Source of the DNA: Alkalimonas amylolytica
Lineage (GTDB): Bacteria; Pseudomonadota; Gammaproteobacteria; Enterobacterales; Alteromonadaceae
Direction: 5' to 3'
Assembly: GCF_900107845.1 (NCBI RefSeq)
Contig: NZ_FNRM01000010.1
Location: forward strand, 39,381-103,380
DNA: 64,000 nucleotides
Of the stretch, positions 16,159 through 25,842 are shown in pieces. The first letter of the stretch is position 1. Each line of letters starts with the position of its first letter. A program made the translations under genes and the position numbers. The notes below the pieces were generated by a model. It saw only the letters and a list, made by a program, of their open reading frames with translations, was not told the origin of the DNA and searched no databases.

Positions 16159-17223
16159 TTAGAGCACGTAACTGATATGCTGGAAGAACCGCACTGTCAG
16201 GTTTTGGTGGTTGCCATCGAAACCAATGCTTTTGGCAAAGCTGCGCAGCGCTTCTTCCACCTGATTCATAAAGCGGCCATAGCCCATTTCGGTGTGATCT
16301 TCCTTGCTTGCCACCAGCACAAAATGCGCACTTTCTACCAGATTATTGGCTTGCCAGAAGGTCAGGTACTGCGGCTCACTGCAATCCGGGTTGAAGCTGA
16401 TTTTTTGCAGTTCACGATTTTTATCGTGCTGATCCCATTTGCTGCTGCGTACCAGCGGGGTCAGGCCATTGGCCACCATCGCCAGCCGGTCCAGCTTCTT
16501 GCCGGCACAGGCTTGCTGGAATTTATCCTGCAAGCTCTGATACAGCGGGCTGAAGTCCTCACTGCGCTCATGCAGCAACTGCTGTTTCAGGGCCCGGCTA
16601 AGTGGCAAAGTCACAGTGACGTAGGTGATTTCGCTGTGCTCGGCCGGTAATTCGCACTGCCGCGCCTGATAGCGTGGGTACAGACCACGCAGCTTGTAAC
16701 CATAACTTTCTTTGTGGCCTTTGGTTTTGGCAAAGAGATCGTAAGATAAATGCTGATGATCGCGCAGCTTAATGGCGCACGGCTCGGCTAGCAGTGCTTT
16801 AAACTGCTTTAGCAGTTGCACCACTTTACCATGGAAGTTAGCGGCCTGGCTGCGCAGCTCTTCACCGGTAGCCAGAAACAGCAAGCGGATTTTACGCGCT
16901 TGATAGCCTGGGGTGGCAAATAGGTTCTGACCTTCATGGTATTTCGGATTGTAGAAAAACAGAATTTGTTTCTCGGTCTGGAAAGTGTAGGACTCGGTAT
17001 GAAAGCGCACCACCGGTAGTTTGTCGTTGGCAATTAAATGCACATTGCGTAGCTGCAGCGCATCGGCCAGGCTGAACAGCTGCTGTGCCAGCCCCTGATA
17101 GCAGTCTTCACTGTTGGCATAGTGGCGGTAAAAGCCATCGTCCAGTTTGATTTCGGCCAACAGATACTGGTTGGAATGGGCATTGGTGGGAATGTAAACG
17201 CGATGCGGGTTGTGCGATGCCAT
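16159..17223 (-). CDS. Conserved hypothetical protein (DUF3083-like)
   Basis: 354 residues, soluble, no signal peptide. Size and motifs such as VYIPTNAHSNQYLLAEI, FFYNPKYH and LVRSSKWDQHDKNRELQKISFNP recall the DUF3083 proteins of Shewanella-like bacteria, but this is recall, not a search. A strong AGGAGT site precedes the ATG. The gene is monocistronic between a hairpin and the GGDEF-EAL gene. No catalytic motif is recognised. Confidence 0.55.
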   Translation of the reverse strand: MASHNPHRVYIPTNAHSNQYLLAEIKLDDGFYRHYANSEDCYQGLAQQLFSLADALQLRNVHLIANDKLPVVRFHTESYTFQTEKQILFFYNPKYHEGQNLFATPGYQARKIRLLFLATGEELRSQAANFHGKVVQLLKQFKALLAEPCAIKLRDHQHLSYDLFAKTKGHKESYGYKLRGLYPRYQARQCELPAEHSEITYVTVTLPLSRALKQQLLHERSEDFSPLYQSLQDKFQQACAGKKLDRLAMVANGLTPLVRSSKWDQHDKNRELQKISFNPDCSEPQYLTFWQANNLVESAHFVLVASKEDHTEMGYGRFMNQVEEALRSFAKSIGFDGNHQNLTVRFFQHISYVL

Positions 17224-17284
17224 AGTGGACTCCTTAGGTGCCTGAATGCAATGACACTAAGTCTAGACCATACTGGCGGCTACT

Positions 17285-19606
17285 TTATTGTCCTGGATTA
17301 AAGTTTGCTCCTTCTGCTGACTGGTCAGCGCTTTGCTGTTGAAGATAGCCAATCAGCTGTTCTGCTGGCATCGGCCTGGCAAAGAAGTAGCCTTGGTAGA
17401 GTTCACAGCCCATCTGCAGCAGCAGATCACGCTCATGGCTGTGCTCAACGCCTTCTGCTATGGTCAGCAGCTTCATGCGTTGCCCGATGGCAATAATGCT
17501 GGCGGTCATATTGCGGCAGGTTTCGTCGTCACGCATGCAATCGACAAAGCTTTTATCAATCTTCAGTTCATCCACCGGCAGTGTTCGCAGCATGCTGAGT
17601 GAAGAGTAACCGGTGCCAAAGTCGTCCATGGAAATTTTGCAGCCGAGCTGTTTGATGCTGCCTAGCAGCTGACAAACATGATCATGGTCCTCAATCAGGA
17701 TGCTTTCCGTCAGCTCCAGAGTGAGCTGCTCCGCCACCAGCTCGTGTTGTTGGATCTGGGCATCCAATTGCGGCAAGAAGTCACTGTGCAGCAGTTGCCG
17801 GACAGAGATGTTGAGTGATAGCTGGAAACGTTGCTGGAGCTGTTGCTGAATTTTACTGATGTCGGCAAAAGCCTGTCGCAGAATAAACTGGCCGAGCAGC
17901 GGCATCTGCCCACTGTTTTCCGCGACCGGTACAAATTGATCTGGTGGGATAAAGCCATCGATAGGATCCTGCCAGCGCACCAGGGCTTCCACCCCATACA
18001 GCTGCCCCTTGCTATCGATTTGCGGCTGGTACACCATAAATAGATGCTGTTGCTCGATGGCCGTCCTCAGGCGTTGCTCGATGGCAAAGCGGCGCTGATA
18101 ATGTGCATCCAGTTGTTTGCTGTACAGATAGATATTGTTTTTGGTTTTTTTGGCTTCGTACATAGCGACGTCGGCGGCCCGCACCAAATCGTCCAATTGA
18201 TTGGCATGGTCAGGGTAATGAGCAATGCCAATGCTGGCACCCAGCACAAAGCGTAATTTTTCCACCTGGTAGGGGCTGGACAATTGCTTGATCAGTTCGC
18301 TTGCCAGCTGCATGGCAGCCTGCTCGGAAGTGGCGGGCAGGAAAATCAGGAACTCATCACCACCGTGGCGCACAATGGCTGCGGAGTTACTGGCCTGCGC
18401 CTTAATTCTACGGCTCACTTCTTTTAGCACCGTATCCCCCAGCTCATGACCAAAAGAGTCATTGATGGTTTTAAAGTTGTCTAAATCCAGAAACAGCAAA
18501 TAGCAACCGCTCGCTGCAGAACCCAGCAAGGTCCCTTTGTATTGGCGAAGATAGTTGCGGTTTGGTAAAGCGGTAAGCTGGTCGTGGGTGGCTTCAAATA
18601 ACAATTCGGCCCGGCGGGAACGATCGGCCTGTGCTATGGTACGAACCAGAAAAAGCAACAACAGTTGGCTTAGAATGTACACCAACAGGTAACGCCATGC
18701 GCTGTGCCAGAAGGCCTCCTGCATCACCTGACTGTGCAATTTTGACACAGCCCATAACTGATAGTCCGGCAAATAGCGGATCACCGCCTGCACACGGCCT
18801 TCGGGCAATGCCAGCCGGACACTGTGAGTTTCTTCCGATAATCTGAGTTGTTGCAGATTAAGCCCGGTATTTTCGCCTAATCTGGCTTGCAATTGTTGCA
18901 ACACGCTGAGTGCAATCGGTGTCTCATAACGTTCTGCTAAATTCGATACTTCACCGGCAAAAAACTGGTAATAGCCATCTTGCTGGCGGATCAGGGCGAC
19001 ATTGTTCTTTTTTGGCAAGAGTAATGGTGCGACAAAGGCATTCAGTTCGCGTTTTAAAGAAACACCGAGTGCCATGACAGCCACAGCTTGGCCATCGTCA
19101 GATCGAAGCGATTTTCGTACAGGAAAAGTCCATGCATCTAAAGATTCAATGTAGTAGATTCGGCCAAGCTCTAGTTTTTCTGAAGCCAGAGCCCGTTCAA
19201 ACTCACCATGATCCATGGTGTAACGGCGAAGGTTACCCAGCTGCTCAATGCTTCGGTTGGAGCTCACCATCAGTAAGTCGCCGTCAGTGCGTGCTACAGC
19301 ATAAGCGGTGGCATAACGATTATTTTGCATCAGATGGTCAAGTAGTCGGGTTCCTTGCTCGACATCCAATTGCTCGGCCAACACAAGTTGCACCAATTGA
19401 TCGTGGTATAAATCGGCCAACACTTGTTGTACGGAAAGCAGCGATTGCACAGAAGACGCCAACTGCTGCACCTGAGTATGTTGTTGTTGGCTGTGCTCCT
19501 GCAGCACCAATTGCCAGCGCTGATGCAGGAAAAAAGTCAGCAGCACACAGCTGCCAAGAAAAAGCAGTGCAAAGAGAAACCAGATGTTTTGCCGCAGTTT
19601 GGCCAA
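17285..19606 (-). CDS. Membrane GGDEF-EAL protein (cyclic di-GMP turnover)
   Basis: 773 residues. Transmembrane helices lie at about 9-27 and 305-323, enclosing a 275-residue periplasmic sensor domain (Cache-like by position). The cyclase domain has the intact active site HGGDEF at 414-419 and lacks the RxxD inhibitory site before it. The phosphodiesterase domain has EAL at 540-542, LNISVRQL, DDFGTGYSSL from 661 and AEGVE near 717-721, all expected for activity. The protein may therefore both make and break cyclic di-GMP, with the periplasmic signal deciding. It stands alone, next to the S9 peptidase operon on the same strand. Confidence 0.92.
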   Translation of the reverse strand: MAKLRQNIWFLFALLFLGSCVLLTFFLHQRWQLVLQEHSQQQHTQVQQLASSVQSLLSVQQVLADLYHDQLVQLVLAEQLDVEQGTRLLDHLMQNNRYATAYAVARTDGDLLMVSSNRSIEQLGNLRRYTMDHGEFERALASEKLELGRIYYIESLDAWTFPVRKSLRSDDGQAVAVMALGVSLKRELNAFVAPLLLPKKNNVALIRQQDGYYQFFAGEVSNLAERYETPIALSVLQQLQARLGENTGLNLQQLRLSEETHSVRLALPEGRVQAVIRYLPDYQLWAVSKLHSQVMQEAFWHSAWRYLLVYILSQLLLLFLVRTIAQADRSRRAELLFEATHDQLTALPNRNYLRQYKGTLLGSAASGCYLLFLDLDNFKTINDSFGHELGDTVLKEVSRRIKAQASNSAAIVRHGGDEFLIFLPATSEQAAMQLASELIKQLSSPYQVEKLRFVLGASIGIAHYPDHANQLDDLVRAADVAMYEAKKTKNNIYLYSKQLDAHYQRRFAIEQRLRTAIEQQHLFMVYQPQIDSKGQLYGVEALVRWQDPIDGFIPPDQFVPVAENSGQMPLLGQFILRQAFADISKIQQQLQQRFQLSLNISVRQLLHSDFLPQLDAQIQQHELVAEQLTLELTESILIEDHDHVCQLLGSIKQLGCKISMDDFGTGYSSLSMLRTLPVDELKIDKSFVDCMRDDETCRNMTASIIAIGQRMKLLTIAEGVEHSHERDLLLQMGCELYQGYFFARPMPAEQLIGYLQQQSADQSAEGANFNPGQ

Positions 19607-19702
19607 ATCTCTTTTCCTCTCAACCAGATGAAGAGGCAGTGTAGCCTATAAAGCCGGCAGAATCGAATGCTGACCGGCACTGCTTTTGTACTATGCGTCC
19701 CA

Positions 19703-21754
19703 TCACTCCTTACGGTAACGGGCAAACCAGGCCAGGGTGTGCTCGACCTTGGCAATCATTCGACTGGGGCGACTGGATACACCATGATAAGCACCTGGCA
19801 CCCGCACCATGGCGGTATCCACTTGCCGTAGCCGAAGGGCCTGATAAAACTGCTCGGTTTCGGCCATTGGGGTACGGCGATCCAGCTCGCCGGTAAAGAG
19901 CAAGGTGGGTGTAGTCACATTACCCACCAGTGACAGCGGTGAGCGCTGCCAGTAATGCTCATGCTGCTCCCAGGGCATGCCCGGAAACTGATTCTGAATT
20001 TGCGCCATGTAACTGTCGGCGGTGAGCACTTTGCTGACCCAGTTGATCACCGGGTTGGTGGCTGCTGCTGCATTAAAGCGATCGGTCAGGCCAATGGCAT
20101 AAGCGGTGGCGATACCGCCCGCCGAGCCGCCGGCAATAAACAAATTATTTTCATCGATAAAGCCTTTGGCAATCATCGCATCGACGCCGGACATATGATC
20201 GGCAAAGTCATCGGTGGAAGCGTATTTGTTTTGCAGCAGGAGAGCAAAGCGCTCGCCATAAGAGATGCTGCCGCGGTAGTTGTTGTACAGCACCACATAA
20301 CCTTCGGCGGCATAGCGCTGCAGCTCGGCGGAAAAATGCGGGCCATAAGGCAGGTGCGGACCGCCATGAATTTCCAGGATCAGCGGGTATTTTTTACTGG
20401 GGTCAAACCCCGGTGGTGTGATGTACCAGGCATGAATTTCTTCTTCATCCAGCTTTGAGCGGTAGGTAAATTCGTGCACCTTTCCCAACTGGCGTTGGCC
20501 CAGCAGATCTTCATTCAGTTGAGTCAGATTGCGCACCTGGCCATGTTGCCAGAGCGCGACATCGGCCAGTCGCTTGGAGGAGCCGCGGGTATAAGCGAGC
20601 TGTCCTTTATCCGACAGGCTGAACATGCCGCTTAAATAGGGCCGGCCCGAATTGGCGCCGGATAAGTCACTGACTAAATCCGCCATCCGGTTGCGCAGGG
20701 TGACCCGGGCCACTTTGGTAAGGCCACGGTCTTCGTATTGAAACACCAGTTGTTGATTGTCCTGCCAGACTGGGTTCTCTACCGAGCGGTCCAGCTCCTT
20801 TAGTAGCGGCTGCACTTCGTTGTTACGCAGATCCAGCAATTGCAACTTGCTGTTGCGGTAGGCGACTGGCTTATCCGAGGCAAACAAAAAAGCCAGTTGC
20901 AAGCCATCCGGCGAGAATACCGGGTGATAGTGTTGGCCAGCACCACTCAGCAGTGATTGAACACTGCCGTTTTTAAGCTGCACTTGATACAAATCGGCTT
21001 GACGTGGTTGATACTCCCAATCGCTGTTGCGGTTGGCAGAGAATACTAAGCGCTGGCTATCGGGTGCCCAGGCCAGAGGCCCCTGATGCAGGTAAGGGCC
21101 TTCCGTCAGCTGGCGGGCACTGCCGCCAGCAGCTGGGACAACAAAAATTTGACGATAAGCCGACTCCAGCAGCCCACGGCCATCTTGCTGGTAATAGGTG
21201 CGTTCAACGATCACTGGGGTAGCGGCCCATTCAGCACCTTTTGGCGCTTTCGGCCGATACACACTGCGGGCAAAGTCGGTTGGCTCAGCAGGCACTTCCA
21301 TCAAAAATGCCAGTTGCTGCCCATCCGGTGACCAGGCCAGCTGCTCGGGGCGGTGGGTCAGGTTACTGATTCGGGCGGTACGGCGTTGTGTCAGCCAATG
21401 CACGTGAATTTGTTCGCTGCCGCTACGATTGGAGATAAAGGCGATGCGGTTACTGTCGGGGGCCCAGCGTGGCTGGCTGTACTGAAATTCATCGTCCAGC
21501 AGTGGCCAATGCTGACCAGTATTGGTATCGACAATCCACAAACGTTGCAGGGTGTTGTCCTGCTGAATATTGTTGCTGTTGCGCACAAACACAATGTACT
21601 GGCCATCCGGCGAAATTTGCACATCACTGGCAAACTCCAGTTCAAAAATATCCTCGGCACTAAAATGCGCTAATTCAGCCTGCGCCAATGGCAGCCAGCA
21701 GCACAACAAAACAAAACCAAGCCAATGGCGGACAGAGGTTTGCATCGACATCAT
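19703..21754 (-). CDS. S9 family (prolyl-oligopeptidase type) exported peptidase
   Basis: 683 residues with a signal peptide (FVLLCCWLPLAQAE). An N-terminal beta-propeller with TolB-like repeats (SPDGQYIVFVRN, APDSNRIAFISN, SPDGQQLAFLM, APDSQRLVFSAN, SPDGLQLAFLF) covers residues 40-410. The C-terminal alpha/beta hydrolase has Ser544 in GGSAGG, Asp625 in GELDRRTP and His657 in GAYHGV. It should cleave short peptides in the periplasm. The open frame begins at a GTG (21775), but the AGGAG lies inside it, so I start at the ATG at 21754. It follows the solute-binding lipoprotein gene without a gap. Confidence 0.9.
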   Translation of the reverse strand: MMSMQTSVRHWLGFVLLCCWLPLAQAELAHFSAEDIFELEFASDVQISPDGQYIVFVRNSNNIQQDNTLQRLWIVDTNTGQHWPLLDDEFQYSQPRWAPDSNRIAFISNRSGSEQIHVHWLTQRRTARISNLTHRPEQLAWSPDGQQLAFLMEVPAEPTDFARSVYRPKAPKGAEWAATPVIVERTYYQQDGRGLLESAYRQIFVVPAAGGSARQLTEGPYLHQGPLAWAPDSQRLVFSANRNSDWEYQPRQADLYQVQLKNGSVQSLLSGAGQHYHPVFSPDGLQLAFLFASDKPVAYRNSKLQLLDLRNNEVQPLLKELDRSVENPVWQDNQQLVFQYEDRGLTKVARVTLRNRMADLVSDLSGANSGRPYLSGMFSLSDKGQLAYTRGSSKRLADVALWQHGQVRNLTQLNEDLLGQRQLGKVHEFTYRSKLDEEEIHAWYITPPGFDPSKKYPLILEIHGGPHLPYGPHFSAELQRYAAEGYVVLYNNYRGSISYGERFALLLQNKYASTDDFADHMSGVDAMIAKGFIDENNLFIAGGSAGGIATAYAIGLTDRFNAAAATNPVINWVSKVLTADSYMAQIQNQFPGMPWEQHEHYWQRSPLSLVGNVTTPTLLFTGELDRRTPMAETEQFYQALRLRQVDTAMVRVPGAYHGVSSRPSRMIAKVEHTLAWFARYRKE

Positions 21755-21775
21755 TCGGATTGACTCCTGTATCAC

Positions 21776-22663
21776 TTATTCGTGACCAAGCAATAGCTCA
21801 GCCAATTCCTGCCCTAAATGCTGCTGCATGATCTGGCGGTAGCTGGCACTGTTACGGTACCCTCCTTCTGCGGCAAAGAAGGCCTGCATAAACTGCGACC
21901 AGTCGCTATTAAGCGGCATAATAAACCCAAAGGTTTCATCGGTTTCTGCGGCTAACGGATGATCGCGCAGTGGCATACCGGCCTGACGGGCGCGCCAGTA
22001 ATTGTAAGCATCAACGTAGCTGTAGAAGGTGCCGGATGCGACCAGCTCCAGCAAATCCGGGTTGGATGTAACGCGTTGTATGGCTAGATCCGGTTGATAG
22101 GTATCACGCAGGCGGCGAATACGTACTTCATGCAAGGTACCGGAAAATGCCAGTGGTTCAAGTTCAGCAAAATGATTGGCAAAATCGTCCCAATCCTGCA
22201 GTTCGGTAATATCCTGATGGGTGATTAGGGCGGCAACATTATTCATGTATGGGGACGAGAACTGCAGCTCCTGCTTGCGGGCTTCGGTGATGGTGACATT
22301 GCCGAGGCCAAAGACGCCGCCTTCTGCCATCATCACGCGTTGGTAGAAATGTTGCCAGTTGGTCTCGGCTACAAAGTTAAGCTGCAACCGGATGCGATGA
22401 TGGCGCTCGGCCCAGCGAGCAAAGTCCCGCATAATTTCAACGCTGACGCCGGTTAGCTCACCGGCAGCATTGGTGTAAGCAAAACCTTCGGCCGGCACAT
22501 ACAGCACTGTCAGGCTCGCCTGACCTTGTTGTTGTGCCTGCTGGAAGGTATCGCCACTGTCTTGCTCAAGCGGGCTTAATGAGACGACCGGCTCCGGAGA
22601 GCAGGCAGCCAGAAACAGGCTGAGCATGATGAACAGGCAAGGCTGGGTGAGTTTTTGCAACAT
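21776..22663 (-). CDS. Family 3 solute-binding-like lipoprotein
   Basis: 295 residues with lipobox LAAC (Cys21). The mature part has the bacterial family-3 binding-protein pattern: FAYTNAAGELTGVSVEIMRDFARW, then GNVTITEARKQELQFSSPYMNN, and the LELVASGTFYSYVDAYNYW segment. Such proteins bind amino acids or small peptides for transport or signalling. No permease or ATPase genes are nearby. The gene sits directly upstream of the exported S9 peptidase, so the pair may act in periplasmic peptide use or sensing; that link is inferred from position. Confidence 0.8.
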   Translation of the reverse strand: MLQKLTQPCLFIMLSLFLAACSPEPVVSLSPLEQDSGDTFQQAQQQGQASLTVLYVPAEGFAYTNAAGELTGVSVEIMRDFARWAERHHRIRLQLNFVAETNWQHFYQRVMMAEGGVFGLGNVTITEARKQELQFSSPYMNNVAALITHQDITELQDWDDFANHFAELEPLAFSGTLHEVRIRRLRDTYQPDLAIQRVTSNPDLLELVASGTFYSYVDAYNYWRARQAGMPLRDHPLAAETDETFGFIMPLNSDWSQFMQAFFAAEGGYRNSASYRQIMQQHLGQELAELLLGHE

Positions 22664-22743
22664 AACGGATTCCCGTGGGCAGAGGTAGCTGAGGTGCCGT
22701 TATCTTGGCAAACTAGGCTGGCTCTGTCAAAGCCAGCCTGGTT

Positions 22744-23910
22744 TCAGGGAAGCCTTGGTTTGACCTGGACAACGCCTCCTTTATAAAGCCCAAGAAACAG
22801 TGTGTGCTCTCCTTGCTCCTGATGCATCACCATACTGCGAACCCCACCATAAAGGCTGCTGGAAGGGTATTGGAAGCTTTGCCAGCTTTGCCCATGGTCA
22901 TCAGACCATTCAATGATCAGAGGCTGTGGTAAATCGAACTCTTTGTTCCAGCCAGCTGTGTATAGGCGAGATGAGCTAGGATCTTGCAACACATCGTAGT
23001 AAAAGCGAAAGTCCACATCACCCAGTAAGTTCCGCCAATCCTCACCTCCATTTTCACTTATAGCAATGCCTCCTTCGCCGGTGATAAAGACGGCGTTTGG
23101 TTGGTCAGCAAAAAAGCGGATTGAATAAACCACGGCCGGGCCTAAGTTGTTTGGATGACTCAACACCTGGTGAATAGCGGTATGGTGCTCAACCAGTTCA
23201 TCGGTCTGAAGTTTGAATTGATACAGCAAGGGGTTTTCAATCAAGCCCTGACCACCAGACCAGACCTCCGTTTTTGTCGGGTTGATGGCAAGAGCTGTGT
23301 TGGGTTGGCTGAACATACCCCAGCCACCATGGAGGACTTGCCAGCTCAGACCATAATCTGTGGAGCGGGCCAGCACGTCGTAACCAGACCCGTAGAGGGT
23401 CGCACTGTCGGGTTCATAGATAAGCGCGAAAGGTGGTTCGGCGCGGAATATCTGATTTTTACCCTGTTCGTTTTCTGTCTCGTAATGGCCAAAGTTGTGT
23501 TTGATTTCCAGCCAGCTGTGGCCAGCATCGGTGGTTTCATACAGGCTAAAAACAGGGTAACCCTCATCATCCTGCTGCTGAACACCTGCCAGCAAATGAT
23601 GATCGGCAATACGAGCCAGGGATAAGACTTGTGTATCCTCAAAACCAAGGGCTTGCCATTCCATGGTGCTTAGATCAGCCCGGAACAGTCCGGCATTGGT
23701 GAGTGCAAACAGATACTGCTCGCTAAGTTGTAATTCACCTACGATCAGGCCATTTAATCCGCTCAACTGAACACCAAAAGGTGCTGGTTCAGGTTCAGGC
23801 TCAGGGACAGGCGTAGAAACGGGTGGTGGCAACGATTGAGTAGATTCGCCTCCACCACAGGATATTAACATTAGCAGACTGCAGGATATAAGTATCGAAG
23901 CATAGCGCAT
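22744..23910 (-). CDS. Lipoprotein with Asp-box (BNR) beta-propeller
   Basis: 388 residues. The lipobox LISC (Cys19) is followed by a Ser/Gly then Pro-Glu rich tether (residues 20-45). The body has at least four Asp-box motifs: TTDAGHSW, STDYGLSW, SENGGEDW and SDDHGQSW, which mark the turns of sialidase-type or photosystem-assembly-type propellers. Catalytic sialidase residues are not evident, so a binding or scaffold role at the cell surface is more likely. The gene is on the same strand as, and about 70 bases after, the cytochrome gene. Confidence 0.78.
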   Translation of the reverse strand: MRYASILISCSLLMLISCGGGESTQSLPPPVSTPVPEPEPEPAPFGVQLSGLNGLIVGELQLSEQYLFALTNAGLFRADLSTMEWQALGFEDTQVLSLARIADHHLLAGVQQQDDEGYPVFSLYETTDAGHSWLEIKHNFGHYETENEQGKNQIFRAEPPFALIYEPDSATLYGSGYDVLARSTDYGLSWQVLHGGWGMFSQPNTALAINPTKTEVWSGGQGLIENPLLYQFKLQTDELVEHHTAIHQVLSHPNNLGPAVVYSIRFFADQPNAVFITGEGGIAISENGGEDWRNLLGDVDFRFYYDVLQDPSSSRLYTAGWNKEFDLPQPLIIEWSDDHGQSWQSFQYPSSSLYGGVRSMVMHQEQGEHTLFLGLYKGGVVQVKPRLP

Positions 23911-23978
23911 AGTTGTTCACATGGATTAACCTTGAGTAAGCAACTAACTTAATCCATCTTACATAGGCTCGCAAGCTT

Positions 23979-24353
23979 TCAATCGACTTGTTGTTGAGTG
24001 AAGTAAAAAGCCAGCGCTGCAATGTCGTCATCCGATAATCCCCTGGCTTGAGGAGACATGAGTGGGTTGACGATGTCACCGCTGCGATAGGCTTTTAAAG
24101 CTGTGGTCATATCCTCGGCACTCATACCGGCAATGCTGGGGTACATGCGGTTGCGGGAAATGCCCTGGGGGCCATGGCATGCTGCGCAGCTGCGGGCTCT
24201 GGCTTCGCCATGACGAAGTAGCTCACGTTCACTGTCGGAAAGCGCCGCCCAGGGATCGGGTTTGGCTGTATCGGTGACCTTAGCGGGTTCGGAGCAACCT
24301 GCAGCGAAGACGCCAATACTGACGAAGATCAAAAGGCGGATACATTGATTCAT
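23979..24353 (-). CDS. Lipid-anchored class I cytochrome c
   Basis: 124 residues. Lipobox AAGC (Cys20), then a haem-binding CAACH at 56-60 and a distal Met in NPLMSPQARGLSDDDIAALAFYF, the usual ending of small c553/c5-like cytochromes. It should carry electrons in the periplasm while tied to a membrane. No oxidase or reductase gene is adjacent, so its partner is unknown. It is divergent from the MFS transporter gene. Confidence 0.88.
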   Translation of the reverse strand: MNQCIRLLIFVSIGVFAAGCSEPAKVTDTAKPDPWAALSDSERELLRHGEARARSCAACHGPQGISRNRMYPSIAGMSAEDMTTALKAYRSGDIVNPLMSPQARGLSDDDIAALAFYFTQQQVD

Positions 24354-24537
24354 GCTATGCTTTTACTCCTTGGTTTTCTGGCAGCCTGCCACAGACTGGC
24401 AAAGAACACCAGTCTGCGTTGTGCGTACTCTTTTGTGGTTAAAGTGGACGCTGGCCTGACCGGTTTGCTTTTGCTAATCTTATTGAACTTCAGTGCGTTA
24501 ATTCAAGCTCCAGCTTTGCTACTACAAGGACTTTGCT

Positions 24538-25779
24538 TTGTTTGCAATGATACGAACCATCTGGCCATTGCTGTTGGGGATGCTGATCGTCGGCATGACC
24601 ACCGGCCTGCAAAATACCTTGTTGTCGATTCGGGCTGAAATGGAAGGCTTTAGCAGCGCCAGTACCGGTATGATTTTGGCGGGTTATTTCATTGGCTTTT
24701 TGTTGGGAGCTATCCGAGCGCCCAAAATGATCCATCGGGTGGGACATATCCGGGCCTTCGCCGCTTTGGCGGCGCTGGCATCGATCAGCATTCTGGTGCA
24801 TGCCATCTGGGTGAATACCGGCGTCTGGTTTGTGCTTCGCATGGTATCGGGTTTTTGTTTTTCAGCCATTTTTGTCATTGCTGAAAGCTGGATCAATGCC
24901 GGGGCCACCAATCAGAATCGCGGCAAACTCATGTCGTTGTATGTGATGATGTTGTTTGGTGGTATTGGTCTGGGGCAGTTTTTGCTTTACATCGGTGATC
25001 CGCGTGATTTTCTGCAGTTTACCCTGGTCTCCATTCTCATCAGTGCTGCGGTCATCCCACTGTTAATTACCCCAACTAGCACACCACCTTTTGGACCACC
25101 GCAAAAAATGCGTGCTGGTGAGCTGATGCGGGTTGCCCCTTTAGGGATCATTGGTTGTTTCTTAATGCAGTTTGCCTATGCCTCTTTATTCGGTCTAGGG
25201 CCTGTGTATTTTTCCCGCCTCGGCCTGGAGCTGACACAGATCGCCAACCTGGTAGCCTGCCTGATTTTTGGTGCGCTTTGCTTTCAATTTCAGCTGGGAA
25301 AACTGTCCGATCGGTTTGATCGGCGTTTGGTGATTGCTGGCTGTGCTTTTGCTTCCTGTATCATGGCGCTCTGGATATCGACCTTGGGTAATGAGCAGAT
25401 CTACCTGCTCTATGTCAGCTACTTTGCGTTTGGTGCTGTGATGTTGCCGATTTTCTCCATGGTGGTGGCCTATACCAATGATTATCTGAATAAAGAACAG
25501 ATGGTGGGGGCCAGCAGTGCTTTGGTGCGGGCCAATGGGCAGGGGGCGATCTGCGGTTTGCTGATTTCAGGCCTGTTGATGCACTTTGTTGGTACCCAGG
25601 TGTTTTTCTGGTTTATTGCCAGCTTGCCGGTCATTGTTGGCACCATGGCGCTTTACCTGCGCTTTTTTGATCGTCGTCAGCGTCAGCGTCGTGCCAGTGC
25701 CACTGTGATGTTACCAACCCAATCCTCCGAAAGCATGATCAAAGAAGGGTTGGAAAAACAACAGGACAGCCAGGACTAA
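24538..25779 (+). CDS. MFS transporter
   Basis: 413 residues with about twelve hydrophobic helices. After helix 2 the loop is FLLGAIRAPKMIHRVGHIR, the place of the MFS GxLaDrxGrr motif in a divergent form; the second half has FQLGKLSDRFDRRLVIAG, a cleaner copy. It resembles small-solute efflux MFS proteins of the YcaD type. The TTG at 24538 lies seven bases after AAGGA; the ATG at 24547 is the alternative. The C-terminal 30 residues are polar and cytoplasmic. The substrate is unknown. Confidence 0.85.
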   Translation: MFAMIRTIWPLLLGMLIVGMTTGLQNTLLSIRAEMEGFSSASTGMILAGYFIGFLLGAIRAPKMIHRVGHIRAFAALAALASISILVHAIWVNTGVWFVLRMVSGFCFSAIFVIAESWINAGATNQNRGKLMSLYVMMLFGGIGLGQFLLYIGDPRDFLQFTLVSILISAAVIPLLITPTSTPPFGPPQKMRAGELMRVAPLGIIGCFLMQFAYASLFGLGPVYFSRLGLELTQIANLVACLIFGALCFQFQLGKLSDRFDRRLVIAGCAFASCIMALWISTLGNEQIYLLYVSYFAFGAVMLPIFSMVVAYTNDYLNKEQMVGASSALVRANGQGAICGLLISGLLMHFVGTQVFFWFIASLPVIVGTMALYLRFFDRRQRQRRASATVMLPTQSSESMIKEGLEKQQDSQD

Positions 25780-25842
25780 GTGCATTGCTACCGGCTGATA
25801 TTGCAGCTAAGCTCAAAGCCGTTGATGCGAAAGGGGAATAGT

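Noticed and set aside
24345..24638. 97-codon open frame before and into the MFS gene
   Set aside because: It starts inside the cytochrome gene region and runs out of frame into the MFS gene; no motif or plausible signal beyond a hydrophobic start.
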